A stretch of 64,000 bases of DNA from Schizochytrium sp. CCTCC M209059. Its lineage: Eukaryota > Sar > Bigyra > Thraustochytrida > Thraustochytriidae. Both the position numbers and the translations under genes were made by a program. Below, one piece after another: positions 17,922 to 28,147 of the stretch (its first letter is position 1; each line of letters begins with the position of its first letter). The stretch covers positions 29,215 through 93,214 of the forward strand of contig KN805374.1 in assembly GCA_000818945.1 (NCBI GenBank), in the 5' to 3' direction. The notes beneath the pieces are model-generated. The model saw only the letters and a list, made by a program, of their open reading frames with translations. It had not been told where the DNA came from and made no database searches.

Positions 17922-18923
17922 CTACTTGGGGCAGGACACGGCAAGCTTAATTTCCTCCGCAGTGAGCGTAGGCTCAAGGCCAAGAATGTCGAGGCAGTCT
18001 TGCAGTACTTGCGAGCCGCGTGACGAGTACAGTTTTTCGGCCCTGATCCAGCGCGAGGACTGGAGGTGGTCAGAATAGCCAAAGGCGCGCATGACGTCGT
18101 CCTTGGACCACTCAATGGACTTTGGCTTGTCGATTGGCGTGAGCAATGGGAAACCCACATTGTTTTTGCTCGTTCCACCCATGGAGAAACTGAGACGCTG
18201 CCAAAATCGGTCCGCGTCGGCCTTGCTAACGATCCGCGTTTCCTTCACCCGCGCAATACGATTAAATGCACCGGCCCCTGAGCTCGTCATGAGAAAAATG
18301 TCGCCTGGTCGCACATGGGTAAAGATACGAGTAAAGAGTCCCTCGCAGAATCCCCAGAGATGCTGATTATCGACATCCTTGACGGGATGGTCCAGGGTGT
18401 GGTCGTTGACGCCCACGCGGCCAGTGGGCACGAGAAAGAGTCTACGGCGCGCGTCGTGCTCGCTTGGATCCATGTCCACGAGCGCTTGGTGTGTTTGTTT
18501 CCAGGCCTTGTACCTGGCGGTGAGCGCGGCGGCATTCTCCTCGTTTTCGTTATCGTTTTCATAACTTTTGCCGGGCTCCGCGGCGTCATTATTCTCTTCG
18601 GCGTAGCTGACCTCTTCTTCGCGAGGTCCGACGTCGCTGCCTTCGAGCGCGCCGTTGGCGGGCCCTTGCTGCAAGCGTGGCGACTTGCGCCGCGGCACCC
18701 TGGTTTTCGCAAAGCGTGTCCTGCTCGCCACGCTGGCTGCTTTCCTCCTCGCGGGGCCCGTTCGTTGGCGCTTTCCCGCTCCCCTCGTCGCGCCTTGCGC
18801 GGTCCTTTTGGCCCCCGTCGCCACCGTTGGCGCAGCCGGGACCTCGATGCCGAGGTCCGAGAGCATGCGCTGGTTCTCCTCGATCTGCGCACGTCGCCGC
18901 TCCTCGTACGAGAGGTCGGGCAT
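17922..18923 (-). CDS. Protein of unknown function, possible PUA/EVE-like C-terminal domain
   Basis: 333 aa. The frame extends further upstream but the first sensible ATG starts MPDLSYEERRRAQIEENQRM, a short helix like the N-terminal ERRRxNIxxNxxxLxxLG helices of chromatin proteins such as WDR76. Residues 35-150 are basic then acidic and disordered. The C-terminal 190 residues are globular. They contain RPGDIFLMTSSGAGAF, IARVKETRIV, an FW pair and a WSKDDVMRAFGY segment, ending with RGSQVLQDCLDILGL. The GD-x-hydrophobic beta pattern followed by I-x-R-V suggests a PUA/EVE-like beta barrel, but this is a weak guess. No family is confidently recognised. Confidence 0.65.
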   Translation of the reverse strand: MPDLSYEERRRAQIEENQRMLSDLGIEVPAAPTVATGAKRTAQGATRGAGKRQRTGPARRKAASVASRTRFAKTRVPRRKSPRLQQGPANGALEGSDVGPREEEVSYAEENNDAAEPGKSYENDNENEENAAALTARYKAWKQTHQALVDMDPSEHDARRRLFLVPTGRVGVNDHTLDHPVKDVDNQHLWGFCEGLFTRIFTHVRPGDIFLMTSSGAGAFNRIARVKETRIVSKADADRFWQRLSFSMGGTSKNNVGFPLLTPIDKPKSIEWSKDDVMRAFGYSDHLQSSRWIRAEKLYSSRGSQVLQDCLDILGLEPTLTAEEIKLAVSCPK

Positions 18924-19436
18924 CTTGCCGACCTTTTCTCGCTTCGTCGCTCGGGACGCAGCGCAGAGCAGCACAGGGCGACGTGACGCAACGCAGCGCA
19001 GTGCAAGGCCGCACGGCGGGCAGCGCAATCAATCAGTACTGGCAAACTTTGTCGGCGCATTGTTTTTCCCTCGCCCTTTTAGCGGCCCCGAATAGGCCTA
19101 GGATGCGTTGCGCAGATAACTTTTTTTTTATTCTCCTCGTTTCTTTTAAAATTTTGCTTTTTGCGTTGCGCAGTCTTGCTTGGCCGGGCTTGATGGCGAG
19201 TGGTGACTGTGAGTGCCCGGCGAGCGCGCGTGGGTGGGCGAGCGACCATTCACGCCAAGGTGCCGCCAGGGAAAGCAGTGGCACGGAGAGTTTGACGAAA
19301 GGGCGGGAGGCCACGTGCAGTGCGCCGGTGGAGCGGATCCGCGCGGGTTATAACAAGTGGCTCTGTGTACGCCAGCGGGCCCGAACGCGAAAGTAGGCGT
19401 GGGTGGAGCAGCCATCGGTTGGCTGGAGCGACGACA

Positions 19437-19468
<32 letters not shown>

Positions 19469-19534
19469 TTAGAATCTCAGCTTGCTCGAACTCAGCCAGC
19501 TTGCTCGACTCCATCACCAAGTAAGAGATTCACC
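18924..19534. promoter_or_regulatory. Divergent promoter region
   Basis: 611 bp between the unknown gene (-) and RRP40 (+). Contains TAGGCCTA at 19093-19100, a T-rich stretch at about 19119-19165 and gacgacgac repeats at about 19429-19468. The repeat falls in an upstream in-frame extension of RRP40 that is acidic and not conserved, so I treat it as 5' UTR. Confidence 0.45.
19093..19100. repeat. TAGGCCTA palindromic octamer, copy 3
   Basis: Exact palindrome in the divergent promoter region. See the finding on this motif. Confidence 0.5.
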
Positions 19535-20368
19535 ATGGCGGGTGATAGCACCAAGACCGCCGATAACTTTTTGGCGGGCCTCGAAGGGGAAATGGGCGGC
19601 GTGCCCGCAAATTTTGCAGAATTCAAGCCGACGGCAGTCTTTGTGGGCCAGGATGTCACGCAGGAGCTCTCGCGCTTTGGCAAGCAGGTTAGAACAGGGA
19701 GTGGACTGCACCAGCTGCGCGACAAGGTCGTGGTGACACAGGCTGGTGTTCTCCACTTTGAGCAGCCCAACATTTACTGGGTCGAACATTACGATCACCT
19801 CTACCGGCCACGCCTCGAAGACAATGTCATTGCGGTCGTCACGGAAACCTATGCGGAATCATACCATATGGACATGCGATGCGGCTCGATGGCACAACTG
19901 CCAACACTAGCCTTTGATGGTGCTAGCAAGCGCAACAGGCCTACGTACAAGGTCGGGACCCTCGTCTACGCACGCGTGGCCCAGGTTCACAAGGACATGG
20001 ATCCGGAGCTCAGCTGCATGGTGCTCAGCGGCCCCAAAAAAGATTGGATGACGGGCGAGTCCCTTTACGGCGAGCTCAAGGGAGGATATGTATTTACGTG
20101 CTCGCTCGGCCTTGCCAATCGACTCTTGGACGAGCGCTGCGCGATTCTCCCAACGATCGCGAGCCATGTGCCCTATGAAGTTGCCGTCGGTGCCAACGGC
20201 ATGGTTTGGATCAATGCGCGGCGCTCCGAGGAGATTGCGCTCATTTGCAACGCAGTCAAGGCTTGCGAGTTTTTGCCAGATGCTCAAGTGCCTGCACTTA
20301 TTCGAGACCTCGTCAAGACCGCCGCTCTCAAGCCCAAGGGGGACGCGGAAAAGGGGGACAAAAACTAA
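19535..20368 (+). CDS. RRP40: Exosome complex cap subunit RRP40 (EXOSC3)
   Basis: 277 aa, close to the usual 275 of the family. The ATG at 19535 sits in a strong context (caccATGg); an upstream in-frame ATG would add an acidic 44-residue leader. The N-terminal domain ends with YWVEHYDHLYRPRLEDNVIAVV. The S1 domain follows (LAFDGASKRNRPTYKVGTLVYARV, KDMDPELSC). The KH-type domain carries the family's G-x-N-G in VGANGMVWINA. RRP40 caps the RNA exosome and helps thread RNA into it. Intronless. A possible TRAMP-type RNA-binding partner is encoded about 4.6 kb upstream. Confidence 0.93.
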   Translation: MAGDSTKTADNFLAGLEGEMGGVPANFAEFKPTAVFVGQDVTQELSRFGKQVRTGSGLHQLRDKVVVTQAGVLHFEQPNIYWVEHYDHLYRPRLEDNVIAVVTETYAESYHMDMRCGSMAQLPTLAFDGASKRNRPTYKVGTLVYARVAQVHKDMDPELSCMVLSGPKKDWMTGESLYGELKGGYVFTCSLGLANRLLDERCAILPTIASHVPYEVAVGANGMVWINARRSEEIALICNAVKACEFLPDAQVPALIRDLVKTAALKPKGDAEKGDKN

Positions 20369-20687
20369 TAACGCGCTGACTGCGCGTGTTCCTGTCAGGG
20401 ACATGGTTTGAATGTCTGCAGCTTTGATTTTATAATTAAAAACAGGGGGTGCTTGCACACATGCACGCTCGCACGCTCGCTCGCTCGCTTGCGTGAAGAC
20501 GTGCACAGCAGCGCTCGATGACACAACGGGGTCCCGCAATAACTTAGTGTACACTTTCTCTTTCTCCTTTATACTTTCTAGTCTTTATTTGTCTTTTGAA
20601 AACAAAAGAAGCTGACGCGCTGGCTGCAGACCGACCTTGCAGGGGCCTATGCAGCATCTTCTTCGCACAACGGGGCTCAGAAGACTG
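20369..20687. other. Convergent intergenic region
   Basis: Between the ends of RRP40 (+) and SEN2 (-). Contains a short (gctc)n stretch near 20465-20490 and AT-rich sequence at about 20550-20610. No gene. Confidence 0.5.
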
Positions 20688-21961
20688 CTACCTTGGTGGC
20701 TCGGGCACGGGTGTGGCGTCTTCATGCACTTGCGAAGCCCCTTGCCCTTCTTCTCGAGAGGCCCCATTAGCGCCCTGGCGTTTCTTCGTCTGTTTGTCAA
20801 GTTTCGCCTTTTTCCGCCGCGCAACTTTTTGTGCGGGGTCCACAAGCTTTTGGGCAAGTTTGCGGTGTGGTGCGCGTTCTTTTCCGACCTGCTCGTGCTG
20901 AAGAACCCAGCGCAGCATGATGGAGAACTCCACGTCGGCACACGTTCCAGCCTCTTCGATATTGCCAAGGTTGCGCACTTCGCACAACATGAGCTCCTTT
21001 CCCGTCTGGTTTGCGACGCGCATCTCACGGGTGACATCAATCCAGGGCCCTTACATACGCCAATCACACAAATTGTCGCATTCATTGCATTGTCAGTGTT
21101 TTCTTATGCTGTGCTTTGCTGTGCTTTGCTGTACTTTGCTGTGCTTTGCTTTGCTTTGCTGTGCTGTGCTTTGCTCTGCTTTGCTTTGCTTTGCTTTGCT
21201 TTTTTTCATGACCTCGCGTCTTCGCACGCAGAGACAATGTTCAAACTTACATGCATCATCTGCGTCGTCCCGGATGAGAACGCAAAACTGAGAGTGGAAA
21301 AAGTCGGGATCTCCCTGGTAAATTGCAAAGTGACCACCATAGGTTTGGCCCATTTTGATGACCCAGTTCTGTTTGCGCAAGTGCCTGTACGCGGCGTACA
21401 TGACGGCAAATCGACGCGGGCTCGAAAAGGAAGGCGAGTTTGCAAAGAGGTCCCATGCCTCTTGCTTTGAAAGCGTGACACTGCGGTCCGGATCCCCCGG
21501 GCGTGCAACATGTAAAACATCCTCTGCAATGAGATGATACGCTTCGAGAAGCGTGAGCTTCCAGGGCTCGACGTGATTCGCGTCTGCGTCTAGGTCTCTG
21601 AACCGTCGGCGCTTCTTGCGCATGAATAATGGCTTCAGGGAGGCCGTCGTCGCGGAAGAGCCATAGCATCCCAGTTCATAAATCTACAAGCCATGAAGAT
21701 CATCCGTTCATCGTGAGTGGAAAGGACACTCCGGGCTTTTTGCACAGATCTGTTGATTGGCACACTTACTTTACGAATATCCTCGCGTTTGTGGATGACG
21801 ACATTGCCAGCAGCATACACGCCTTGCGCTGGGCCCGCCTCGCCACTGGTCGTCGTCGTCAGTGTTGTCATTGTCGTGTTGGGCGTGGTGTCCACGCTCG
21901 CCAGAGCCACGCTCGCCAGAGACGCCTTTGTCCAACGGTGGCGTGCTTCGTCTCCCGTCAC
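20688..21961 (-). CDS. TSEN2: tRNA-splicing endonuclease catalytic subunit SEN2/TSEN2 (three exons)
   Basis: Predicted exons 21961-21770, 21683-21251 and 21049-20688 give 328 aa with frame kept. Intron 1 (86 nt) is GTAAGT...TTGTAG. Intron 2 (201 nt) starts GTAAGT and ends TATGTAAG, an unusually weak acceptor. The exon 1-2 join makes HKREDIRK followed by IYELGCYG, the conserved LYxxGxFG element. Exon 2 carries the catalytic Tyr (YGGHFAIY) and His (FFHSQFCV). Exon 3 carries RVANQTGKELMLC with the catalytic Lys. This Tyr/His/Lys triad cuts pre-tRNA 5' splice sites in Sen2. The C-terminal tail is Lys-rich. The first ATG of exon 1 is assumed; an earlier exon cannot be excluded. Confidence 0.78.
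21105..21203 (+). repeat. TTTGCTGTGC-type tandem repeat inside SEN2 intron 2
   Basis: About 100 nt of 5-nt units (gcttt, gctgt). On the SEN2 strand it reads (aaagc)n and fills half of the 201-nt intron. The coding match resumes only beyond it, which supports the intron. Confidence 0.7.
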
Positions 21962-22556
21962 GGCACGCCTTCGGCGATGTCGGCTCGAGTGCGGAGAGCT
22001 CGTCCCCGAGGACCTTGTTTACCCGCTCGCCCAACCTGCAGCGGCTGACTGATTGACTGACTGGGTGACTCTGCTCAAGCTTTCTCCAGGAGACAATGGG
22101 TACACACCTGGAGTCCCCGGATGCCGTATGCGTACCCCCTCTGCTCCTTTGCGGTAGTACGTAGACCAGTGACAAACTTGCAAGTTGTGTTGCAAGAAAG
22201 GTCTAACTTGAAGAAGAAGCACCAAGATCATCGCGGCGCGCACAAGCAAGTGCCCGTGCTTCGTGCAATCGTTTGCGCACGCCGCGTCGCTGCAAGACCT
22301 CGCCCCGCTGCGAAACACTTGAGGGACCAGAAGCGAAGGGAAGGGACCAGAAGTGAGGTAAAGTAACGAACCGGAAACGAGGCAGAGAGCAAGGTGCTGA
22401 GTGGGTCCTCCTCCGTCAGCACCGCGAGCAAGAACGCAACTCGGACGAATACGTGCGTGCGTAGCACTGCCAAATCCAGGGCTGAGTACGCGAAAGAGGT
22501 TGACAAAGGGCCGCCTCTTGCCTGCGTGCGCGAGTGAGCATCGCAAAGAAAACAAG
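21962..22556. promoter_or_regulatory. Divergent region between SEN2 and first ABHD18-like gene
   Basis: 595 bp. A direct repeat aagcgaagggaagggaccagaagtg-like block (ggaccagaag twice, about 22323-22353) lies in the middle. No convincing ORF. Holds both promoters. Confidence 0.4.
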
Positions 22557-23726
22557 ATGTTTTGGGACCTTCTGAGCCGTGCCGCCGGCGCTGTGGACCT
22601 CACGGTGCCGTACTTTTTGACGAGCGGGCTTATGTGCGACGGATGGGGCGACGTGGACGACGACACGGACCAGCTGCTTGCTCATGAAATGCGAGAGCGG
22701 GGCACGGGCATGTTTCCGGATATCAAGGAGCTCACGTTTACGGACGGGAGTAAGCCGCACGACGAGACACGCATCGGCTCGTTCACCTCGCCATGTGCCG
22801 CGTGGCTGCCTCAGGAGAGTCAGACGGGCTACGCCATGATCGTCTCCCCGCCGGCCACCAAGGGTCCTGTGCGAGGTGTCGTTGTGCTCGTCGCCCCAAT
22901 CAGCGATGAGGGCTTCACCTTTCGTCATCGACTTGTGGCGGCACCTCTTGCTCGACAAGGCTTCGTCTCTTTCATCCTGCAAAGCCCCTTCTTTGGACGT
23001 CGTCAGCTCAATGGCCAAAAGAACTTTTTTATGCGAACAGCCAACATGATGCTACTACAGATCCCGACAGTGAGTATTGAGGCCGCAAAGCTTGTCAAAT
23101 ACGCGCGACTTGCTTTTCCAGGTGTGCCCCTTGGACTTGCCGGGATGAGTGTCGGTGGCTGCTCGGCAGCTTCTGCATTCCCCAGCGCCGTCAAAGAGAT
23201 TCAGAGCCTTGACGGAAGTGTAGAGTCGACCCCTCTCGTATTGTGCGGCTTTGTGCCGCCATCGCAGTGCAGCATTCTCTTTTCCAGTCGCTTTTCTCGT
23301 CTTTTTGACTATGACGCTCTCATTCTTGATAGGCCTGGCTATCGCACCGTCGAGGACGTCAAGGCGCGGCTTGCGGAGCGCTTTCAATCTCATGACGCGA
23401 CAACATGCTTTGACCTCCTTCGTGAACAGGACTTTTGCCCCTCGCCGCGCCTGACCTTTTCCCTTTTATGCGCGAAACATGACTATGTTGTCGTTCGTGA
23501 AGACACCATGCGGCTCTACGAAGCAGGTCGCGCTGTCATTGCAGACATCCGTCTTCGTTTCTTGTCAGGCGGGCACCTGTCGAACATTGCACAAACCTCG
23601 CAGATCATGCCGCACGCAATCGTGGAATCCTTTCAAGCACCAGACGCTTCCTCTCCGAATGTCGCTGCAGTTGTACAAAAGGCGCGGGACGACAGCCAGC
23701 AGATTTCACCTCGGAGCAGACTTTGA
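22557..23726 (+). CDS. ABHD18-like alpha/beta hydrolase, copy A (intact)
   Basis: 389 aa from the ATG that precedes MFWDLLSRAAGAVD; the frame upstream is non-conserved. The family core is clear: GWG near residue 36, SPCAAWLP, RGVVVLVAPISDEGF, then SPFFGRR, nucleophile-elbow GMSVGG, a late Asp in AKHDYVV and the His in GGHLSN. These make a Ser-Asp-His triad. The pattern matches ABHD18 (C4orf29/DUF2048), which has recently been reported to deacylate mitochondrial cardiolipin; substrate transfer to this paralogue is inference. Intronless. It is the most divergent member of the local cluster, keeping VAPISDEG where other copies have ATGEEG/ATGDEG-type loops. Confidence 0.85.
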   Translation: MFWDLLSRAAGAVDLTVPYFLTSGLMCDGWGDVDDDTDQLLAHEMRERGTGMFPDIKELTFTDGSKPHDETRIGSFTSPCAAWLPQESQTGYAMIVSPPATKGPVRGVVVLVAPISDEGFTFRHRLVAAPLARQGFVSFILQSPFFGRRQLNGQKNFFMRTANMMLLQIPTVSIEAAKLVKYARLAFPGVPLGLAGMSVGGCSAASAFPSAVKEIQSLDGSVESTPLVLCGFVPPSQCSILFSSRFSRLFDYDALILDRPGYRTVEDVKARLAERFQSHDATTCFDLLREQDFCPSPRLTFSLLCAKHDYVVVREDTMRLYEAGRAVIADIRLRFLSGGHLSNIAQTSQIMPHAIVESFQAPDASSPNVAAVVQKARDDSQQISPRSRL

Positions 23727-23966
23727 GCATTTTCGTTGCCTTTTGTTTTGTACAGAATACTAAAATTGAAGCACTGCAAGCTAGCAGAGTCAAAGAGAGA
23801 AGAGACAATCGATTCAATTCCCAAAGAAAAGAAGCTCCTTTATTTCTCCATGGATTCCTATTAGACAAAGGCGCGACGCTGCTTCAAGCGACAGCCTAGC
23901 GCGATTGGCGACGTGAATAACTTGTACAAAAGAGCCAATCGTCTTCGTCTGCCAGCACCTAATGTC

Positions 23967-25257
23967 TTATTGCTCGCGCCCTTGAGCCTGCGCCCTTGAG
24001 CCTGCGCCCTTGAGCCTGACCAGTTCGCCGAGGCTGCTTGCTGACGGAGAGCTGCTAATCGTGCGAGCCTCGACGCCCTCGAGCCTTGAAAAGGTCTCCA
24101 GAATAGCATTGGGAAGAAAACGATACGTTTGCGCAATGATCGAAACATGTCCGCCTGGAAACGTCTCTAGTCGCGCACTCGAGACGAACGGTCGGTCGAT
24201 GTCAAACGTGTCTCCAGCGTGGTCATGTGTGACAATGCGGTCGTCCTGGCCTCGAATGCAGGTAAACGCAGTTCTCGTCGGAACGCCATCAAGTGGGAGA
24301 GTAAAGAATTTGGCCGAATCGCGCTCATCAAGGACCTCGACAAGGCGCGCCTTGGCCTCGTTCAGCGTGCGAAAACCGTCTTCGTTCTTGACGAGAGACT
24401 TGAAGTTGAACATTGGAGCTACTGCGCTGTCAACAATGCATCGTCCATGTGAAGGCGGAAGAAAAGAGCAAATTGCCAATGCAGTTGGGTTCCGGCCTTG
24501 AGCTTCATCGAGAGCTTGAAACTCACTGAGAACGGAGGGTAGCGCTGCAACGATCACGCCGCCGCCAAAGCTTGTACCCGAGAGTCCAAGTGGGACGTCA
24601 GAAAGTTTCATTCTGGCAAACTTGAGAAGCTTGGTCACTTCAATCATCATCGTGGGTAACTGTGAAAAGGAAAGCGTGCAACAGTACGGATAAAGAGACC
24701 AGTTTGTCCTACAGGCCTCCGCATGCCATAAAATGGACTCTCCAAGATATACGAAACGTAGCCTTTCGCGGCCAGTGGATTGGCGACAAAATACTGCCGC
24801 ATGAGAAAGCCCTCTTCAGCGGTTGCTGCGACTTGGATGAGTACGCCTCGGATCGGGACGTCTTCGGGTGGCGAAATCACAAGAACATATCTGGTCTTGC
24901 TCTCCTCAGGTAACCATTGGGCAGCAGGCGAAGCAAATGAGGCGAGGCGGCTGGTGTCCCCATATTGCCTTCCATCGTCAAAGTTCAGGTCCGCAATGTC
25001 GGGAAAGCTTTCGGTTCCTTCACTTTCGATAATGCGAAGCAAACTCTGATCATTTCTAGGTATTCTGTTTCATCTACCCATCCGTCTTGGAAAAATTGAT
25101 TGATAGCGGTCTTCGCCCAAATGCTGTCGAGCGAACCAAGCATGCTGCTCACGAAAGAAGCCGCCGACCTACGTATCGATGTTGTTCGCTCAGAGGAGGA
25201 GGAAGTGCCCTCTTCCGAGAAAGGGGATTGCGTTGGCGGGGACATAATCGTCGTCAT
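23967..25257 (-). pseudogene. ABHD18-like alpha/beta hydrolase, copy B (frameshifted)
   Basis: The whole family sequence is present on the minus strand but in three frames. Segment 1 (from 25257) ends in FFQDGWVDETEY. Segment 2 continues with DQSLLRIIESEG after a one-base shift at about 25050-25060. It runs through SPAAQWLPEE and AATAEEGF to FIRTVARF. Segment 3 resumes at LPTMMIEVTKLLKF after a second shift at about 24661-24675 and carries GTSFGG, QDDRIV and GGHVSI. All triad residues survive. No intron of sensible size explains either shift. Either the gene is recently dead or the assembly has errors; a sequence gap lies 250 bp away. The true start may be 25143 (MLGSLDSIW). Confidence 0.7.
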
Positions 25258-25507
25258 CGTCGTCCTTGGTCAAGTCTTTCGGGTTTGCTCGGCCTGTCTT
25301 CCGCCTTGTCTGTTTGTCACTGCCCTTTTCAATGTAATTATGTAAAGTGCCTGGTCGCTGGCAAGTGAAAGTGGAAAGCTTAAGGCTGCGAGCCAAAATA
25401 TCAACGTTTGTCATCAACGTTGTCATGCTTTTGTCACATTGGTGTCGAAGACGAAGACGAGGCCGTGGCGCATCGATTAATCGACAAACTCAGGCAAGCC
25501 CAACCCC
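25258..25507. other. Left flank of the assembly gap
   Basis: Non-coding by appearance. Should contain the promoter of copy B. Confidence 0.4.
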
Positions 25508-25783
25508 NNNNNNNNNNNNNNNNNNNNNNNNNNNNNNNNNNNNNNNNNNNNNNNNNNNNNNNNNNNNNNNNNNNNNNNNNNNNNNNNNNNNNNNNNNNNN
25601 NNNNNNNNNNNNNNNNNNNNNNNNNNNNNNNNNNNNNNNNNNNNNNNNNNNNNNNNNNNNNNNNNNNNNNNNNNNNNNNNNNNNNNNNNNNNNNNNNNNN
25701 NNNNNNNNNNNNNNNNNNNNNNNNNNNNNNNNNNNNNNNNNNNNNNNNNNNNNNNNNNNNNNNNNNNNNNNNNNNNNNNNNNN
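25508..25783. other. Assembly gap (276 N)
   Basis: A run of N of 276 positions flanked by a C run on each side. It lies between two members of a tandem gene family, a typical place for a collapse or misjoin. Confidence 0.99.
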
Positions 25784-26665
25784 CCCCCCTCCTCAAAAAG
25801 AAACACCTTCATCTATTTCGCTACGCGCTCCCACCTCGCCGGCCGTCACCACGCGATTAAGCCAGTCTGAGGGTTTCGTAGCCCTCTTCTTCCCTTCGTT
25901 CAAGGCGCGCAATGAAGAGTCGTCGGGTGCCCGCCCCACTACCTTATCTTCGTTCCTGTACGTTCCCACAGATGACCTTTACGAGGCGGCGTCCGAGGTC
26001 GAAGACTTTCCTTTTTCCGGGGTCACCGTCGCTTGCCGTCCACTCGTTTCGATGGTCTCGCTTATCGACGCCGCCCGTGCCCTCGTCAACCCGAGCACGG
26101 TGCGAGTGCTGCGCGAGTCGTCCGTCCCTGCGAGGCCTGACGGAGAACGATGCTCTTCAACCTGGTCCCCGAGGTGCAATCGTTCCTGCATGCATGGGTG
26201 GATAGGGGAGGAGGGGGAGAGCTGGTGGGTAAACCGGCAAGCTCTACACACGTTGCTCCGTCTGTCCGAAATCTCCAGTGCGTCATGGCCAGATTCGTGC
26301 CATGGTCGGTAATAAACAGCGCGTGCAGCGGCAGCGGCCGGCTGCTAGATGGAGCGTATACTAGACTCGGTGAGAGCTGAGGGCTCGCGCGTTGACGTGC
26401 GGCGGCCTCGCACGCCCTCCCGGCCTCGAGGGGGGGAAGGGGGGGCGGCATTGCTGGCTGGTGTCCTCAGGCTGCGCGTGACACCCCGGACACTTGCAAC
26501 TGCAGCCTGTCGCGGACAGAGGACCGCAGTGTGCTGTCACTCTTTCTTTTGCCGCGAGTAGGACCCTCACTTCCTGTCCTGCAATCGCACAACCGCTTAC
26601 CCCCCCCCCCCCCCTTGTAGACTTGCACAGACTCGTACAAACCCGGAACTGCAGACAAGGAAAAG
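25784..26665. other. Right flank of the gap, 5' of copy C
   Basis: The plus strand is open for about 170 codons after the gap but the product has no recognisable domain. A poly(C) run at about 26600-26614 precedes the start of copy C. Likely promoter and 5' UTR. The open stretch could be part of a gene truncated by the gap, but I cannot support that. Confidence 0.35.
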
Positions 26666-27848
26666 ATGACGTCCTTATTGAGCAGTGTCGTCGGTGCCCT
26701 TGATATCCTGTACATCAGGTCGCACAAGCACAAGTTCTTTGAAAAAGGTTGGGGGGATGCAGACTATGAAAAGGACCAAACGCTTCTGAGGATCATTGAA
26801 GAGGATGGCACCACCAACTTTGCTGATATCGACCACTTAGAATTTGCAGACGGCACGGCGCCTGGAGACGAGGTTCGCATTTGCTCCTTCGATTCCCCAT
26901 GCGCAGAGTGGCTACCCGAAGAGACCAGGAAAGCCTACGCCATGATCGTTTCGCCTCCAGAGGGTGTCGAAATCCGCGGCGTTCTTATCCATGCTCACAG
27001 GCGAGGAAGGGTTTTCTCTTCGCCGCAAGCAGGTCGCAGAACCTCTGGCCACAGAGGGATTCGTGTCGATCATTCTGCAAAACACCTTTTACGGCCGTCG
27101 ACGCGCGAATGATCAGACAGCATTCTACATTGCGACAGTCGGTCGCTTCCTCTTGCAACTGCCAACTACGCTGGTTGAGTTTGCCAAACTCGCCAAGTAC
27201 GCCAAGCTCACGTATCCTGGGGTCCCAATCGGTCTCACAGGCACCAGCTTTGGCGGTACTGTCGCTTTGAGTGCTTTTCCTTCTGTCGTGGAAGAGTTCC
27301 GTGCCCTCGATAAAGGGACTGGCACAGAAACGCCCATTGCGTTGTGCACCTTTCTGCCGCCTGCACGCAGCGAGTCACTCTTCGAAAGCGTGTTTAGAAG
27401 GATCATGGACTTGCAGGCCCTCGTGGCGGATAAGGACGGCTACCGCACAGTCGAGGAAGCCACTGCCCGCCTTGGCGACATTTTTTCGCCTCGTGAGCTT
27501 TCGCGCTTCTTTGTGCTCCTCGGTCACCACAAACCTTCCCAAAGTGCATTCACGAACGTTCGGGCGCTTCATGATCACTTTGTTCGCCCAAGCGAGTGCC
27601 AAGTAGGCTATGAAACGGTTCTTCCTTTTGTTGCAAGCGGTCGCCTCGTCGATGTCTCGGGTGGACACTGTTCAAGTATTTTGCAAACGTCCAAGATCCT
27701 TCCAAAGGCTATCCTAGAAACCTTTGAGATGCTCGAAACCCTTCCTCCACCTGTTGTATCCGTATCGAGGACAAAGAATGACGCCACCACGAATGGTCGG
27801 CATGGACAAGATAACGTCAACCTGTCACCCATGGGAAGTCTCATCTAA
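26666..27848 (+). pseudogene. ABHD18-like alpha/beta hydrolase, copy C (one frameshift)
   Basis: Starts MTSLLSSVVGALDI with KFFEKGWGDADY and reads normally to RGVLIHAH. At about 26990-27000 the frame changes, and the family sequence continues at TGEEGFSLRRKQ through GTSFGG, RALHDHFV and GGHCSS to a stop at 27848. Comparison with copies B and D (AATAEEGF, LAATGDEGF) shows the alignment keeps going across the break with a small net deletion. So this is a frameshift, not a domain boundary. An acceptor-like CAG sits at the break, but no donor gives an intron longer than about 35 nt. Either a young pseudogene or an assembly error next to the gap. Confidence 0.72.
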
Positions 27849-28147
27849 AGTTTTTACAGCGATCAGTGTGCTAAGTGAGGACAGACTACAGACTTACGGC
27901 AGTGAACATCTCCTAGCTGACAAGCCTCCAAAAGGGCCCGTGTTCCTCACTAGCTCCACTGAACATCACTTATCCAAGTCTCGGACCTGGCGCCGAGACA
28001 AAGCAGTCCCTTTACTAGCAGACCTGAATCATCCGTAGCCAATCAGCGTTAACCAGACTCCATTTTACAGCCCATTCCTCAATATTCCGAGAGTGGCTCG
28101 GACGCCGCTAAAACATGCAAAGAAGTGAGCTCCCCTGGGCATACCAA
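27849..28147 (+). other. Spacer with a possible ABHD18 tail relic
   Basis: Mostly unrecognised sequence. At about 28090-28132 a stretch matches, with substitutions, the tail of the remnant at 28456-28497 (ctcggacgccgctaaaacat against ttcggacgctgatcaaatgt). This suggests a further fragment of the same duplicated 3' end. Confidence 0.35.

Noticed and set aside
19403..19534. Acidic 44-residue N-terminal extension of RRP40
   Set aside because: It comes from a gac repeat. The ATG at 19535 has a stronger context and gives the normal family length.
24660..24695. Tiny intron ending in CTTTCCTTTTCACAG to explain the second break in copy B
   Set aside because: The acceptor looks good, but the nearest donor is 28 nt away and removal would delete conserved residues. 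A frameshift is simpler.
26950..27000. Tiny intron ending in TGCTCACAG to explain the frame break in ABHD18 copy C
   Set aside because: The only donors give introns of about 20-35 nt and would delete conserved strand residues that copies A, B and D keep.
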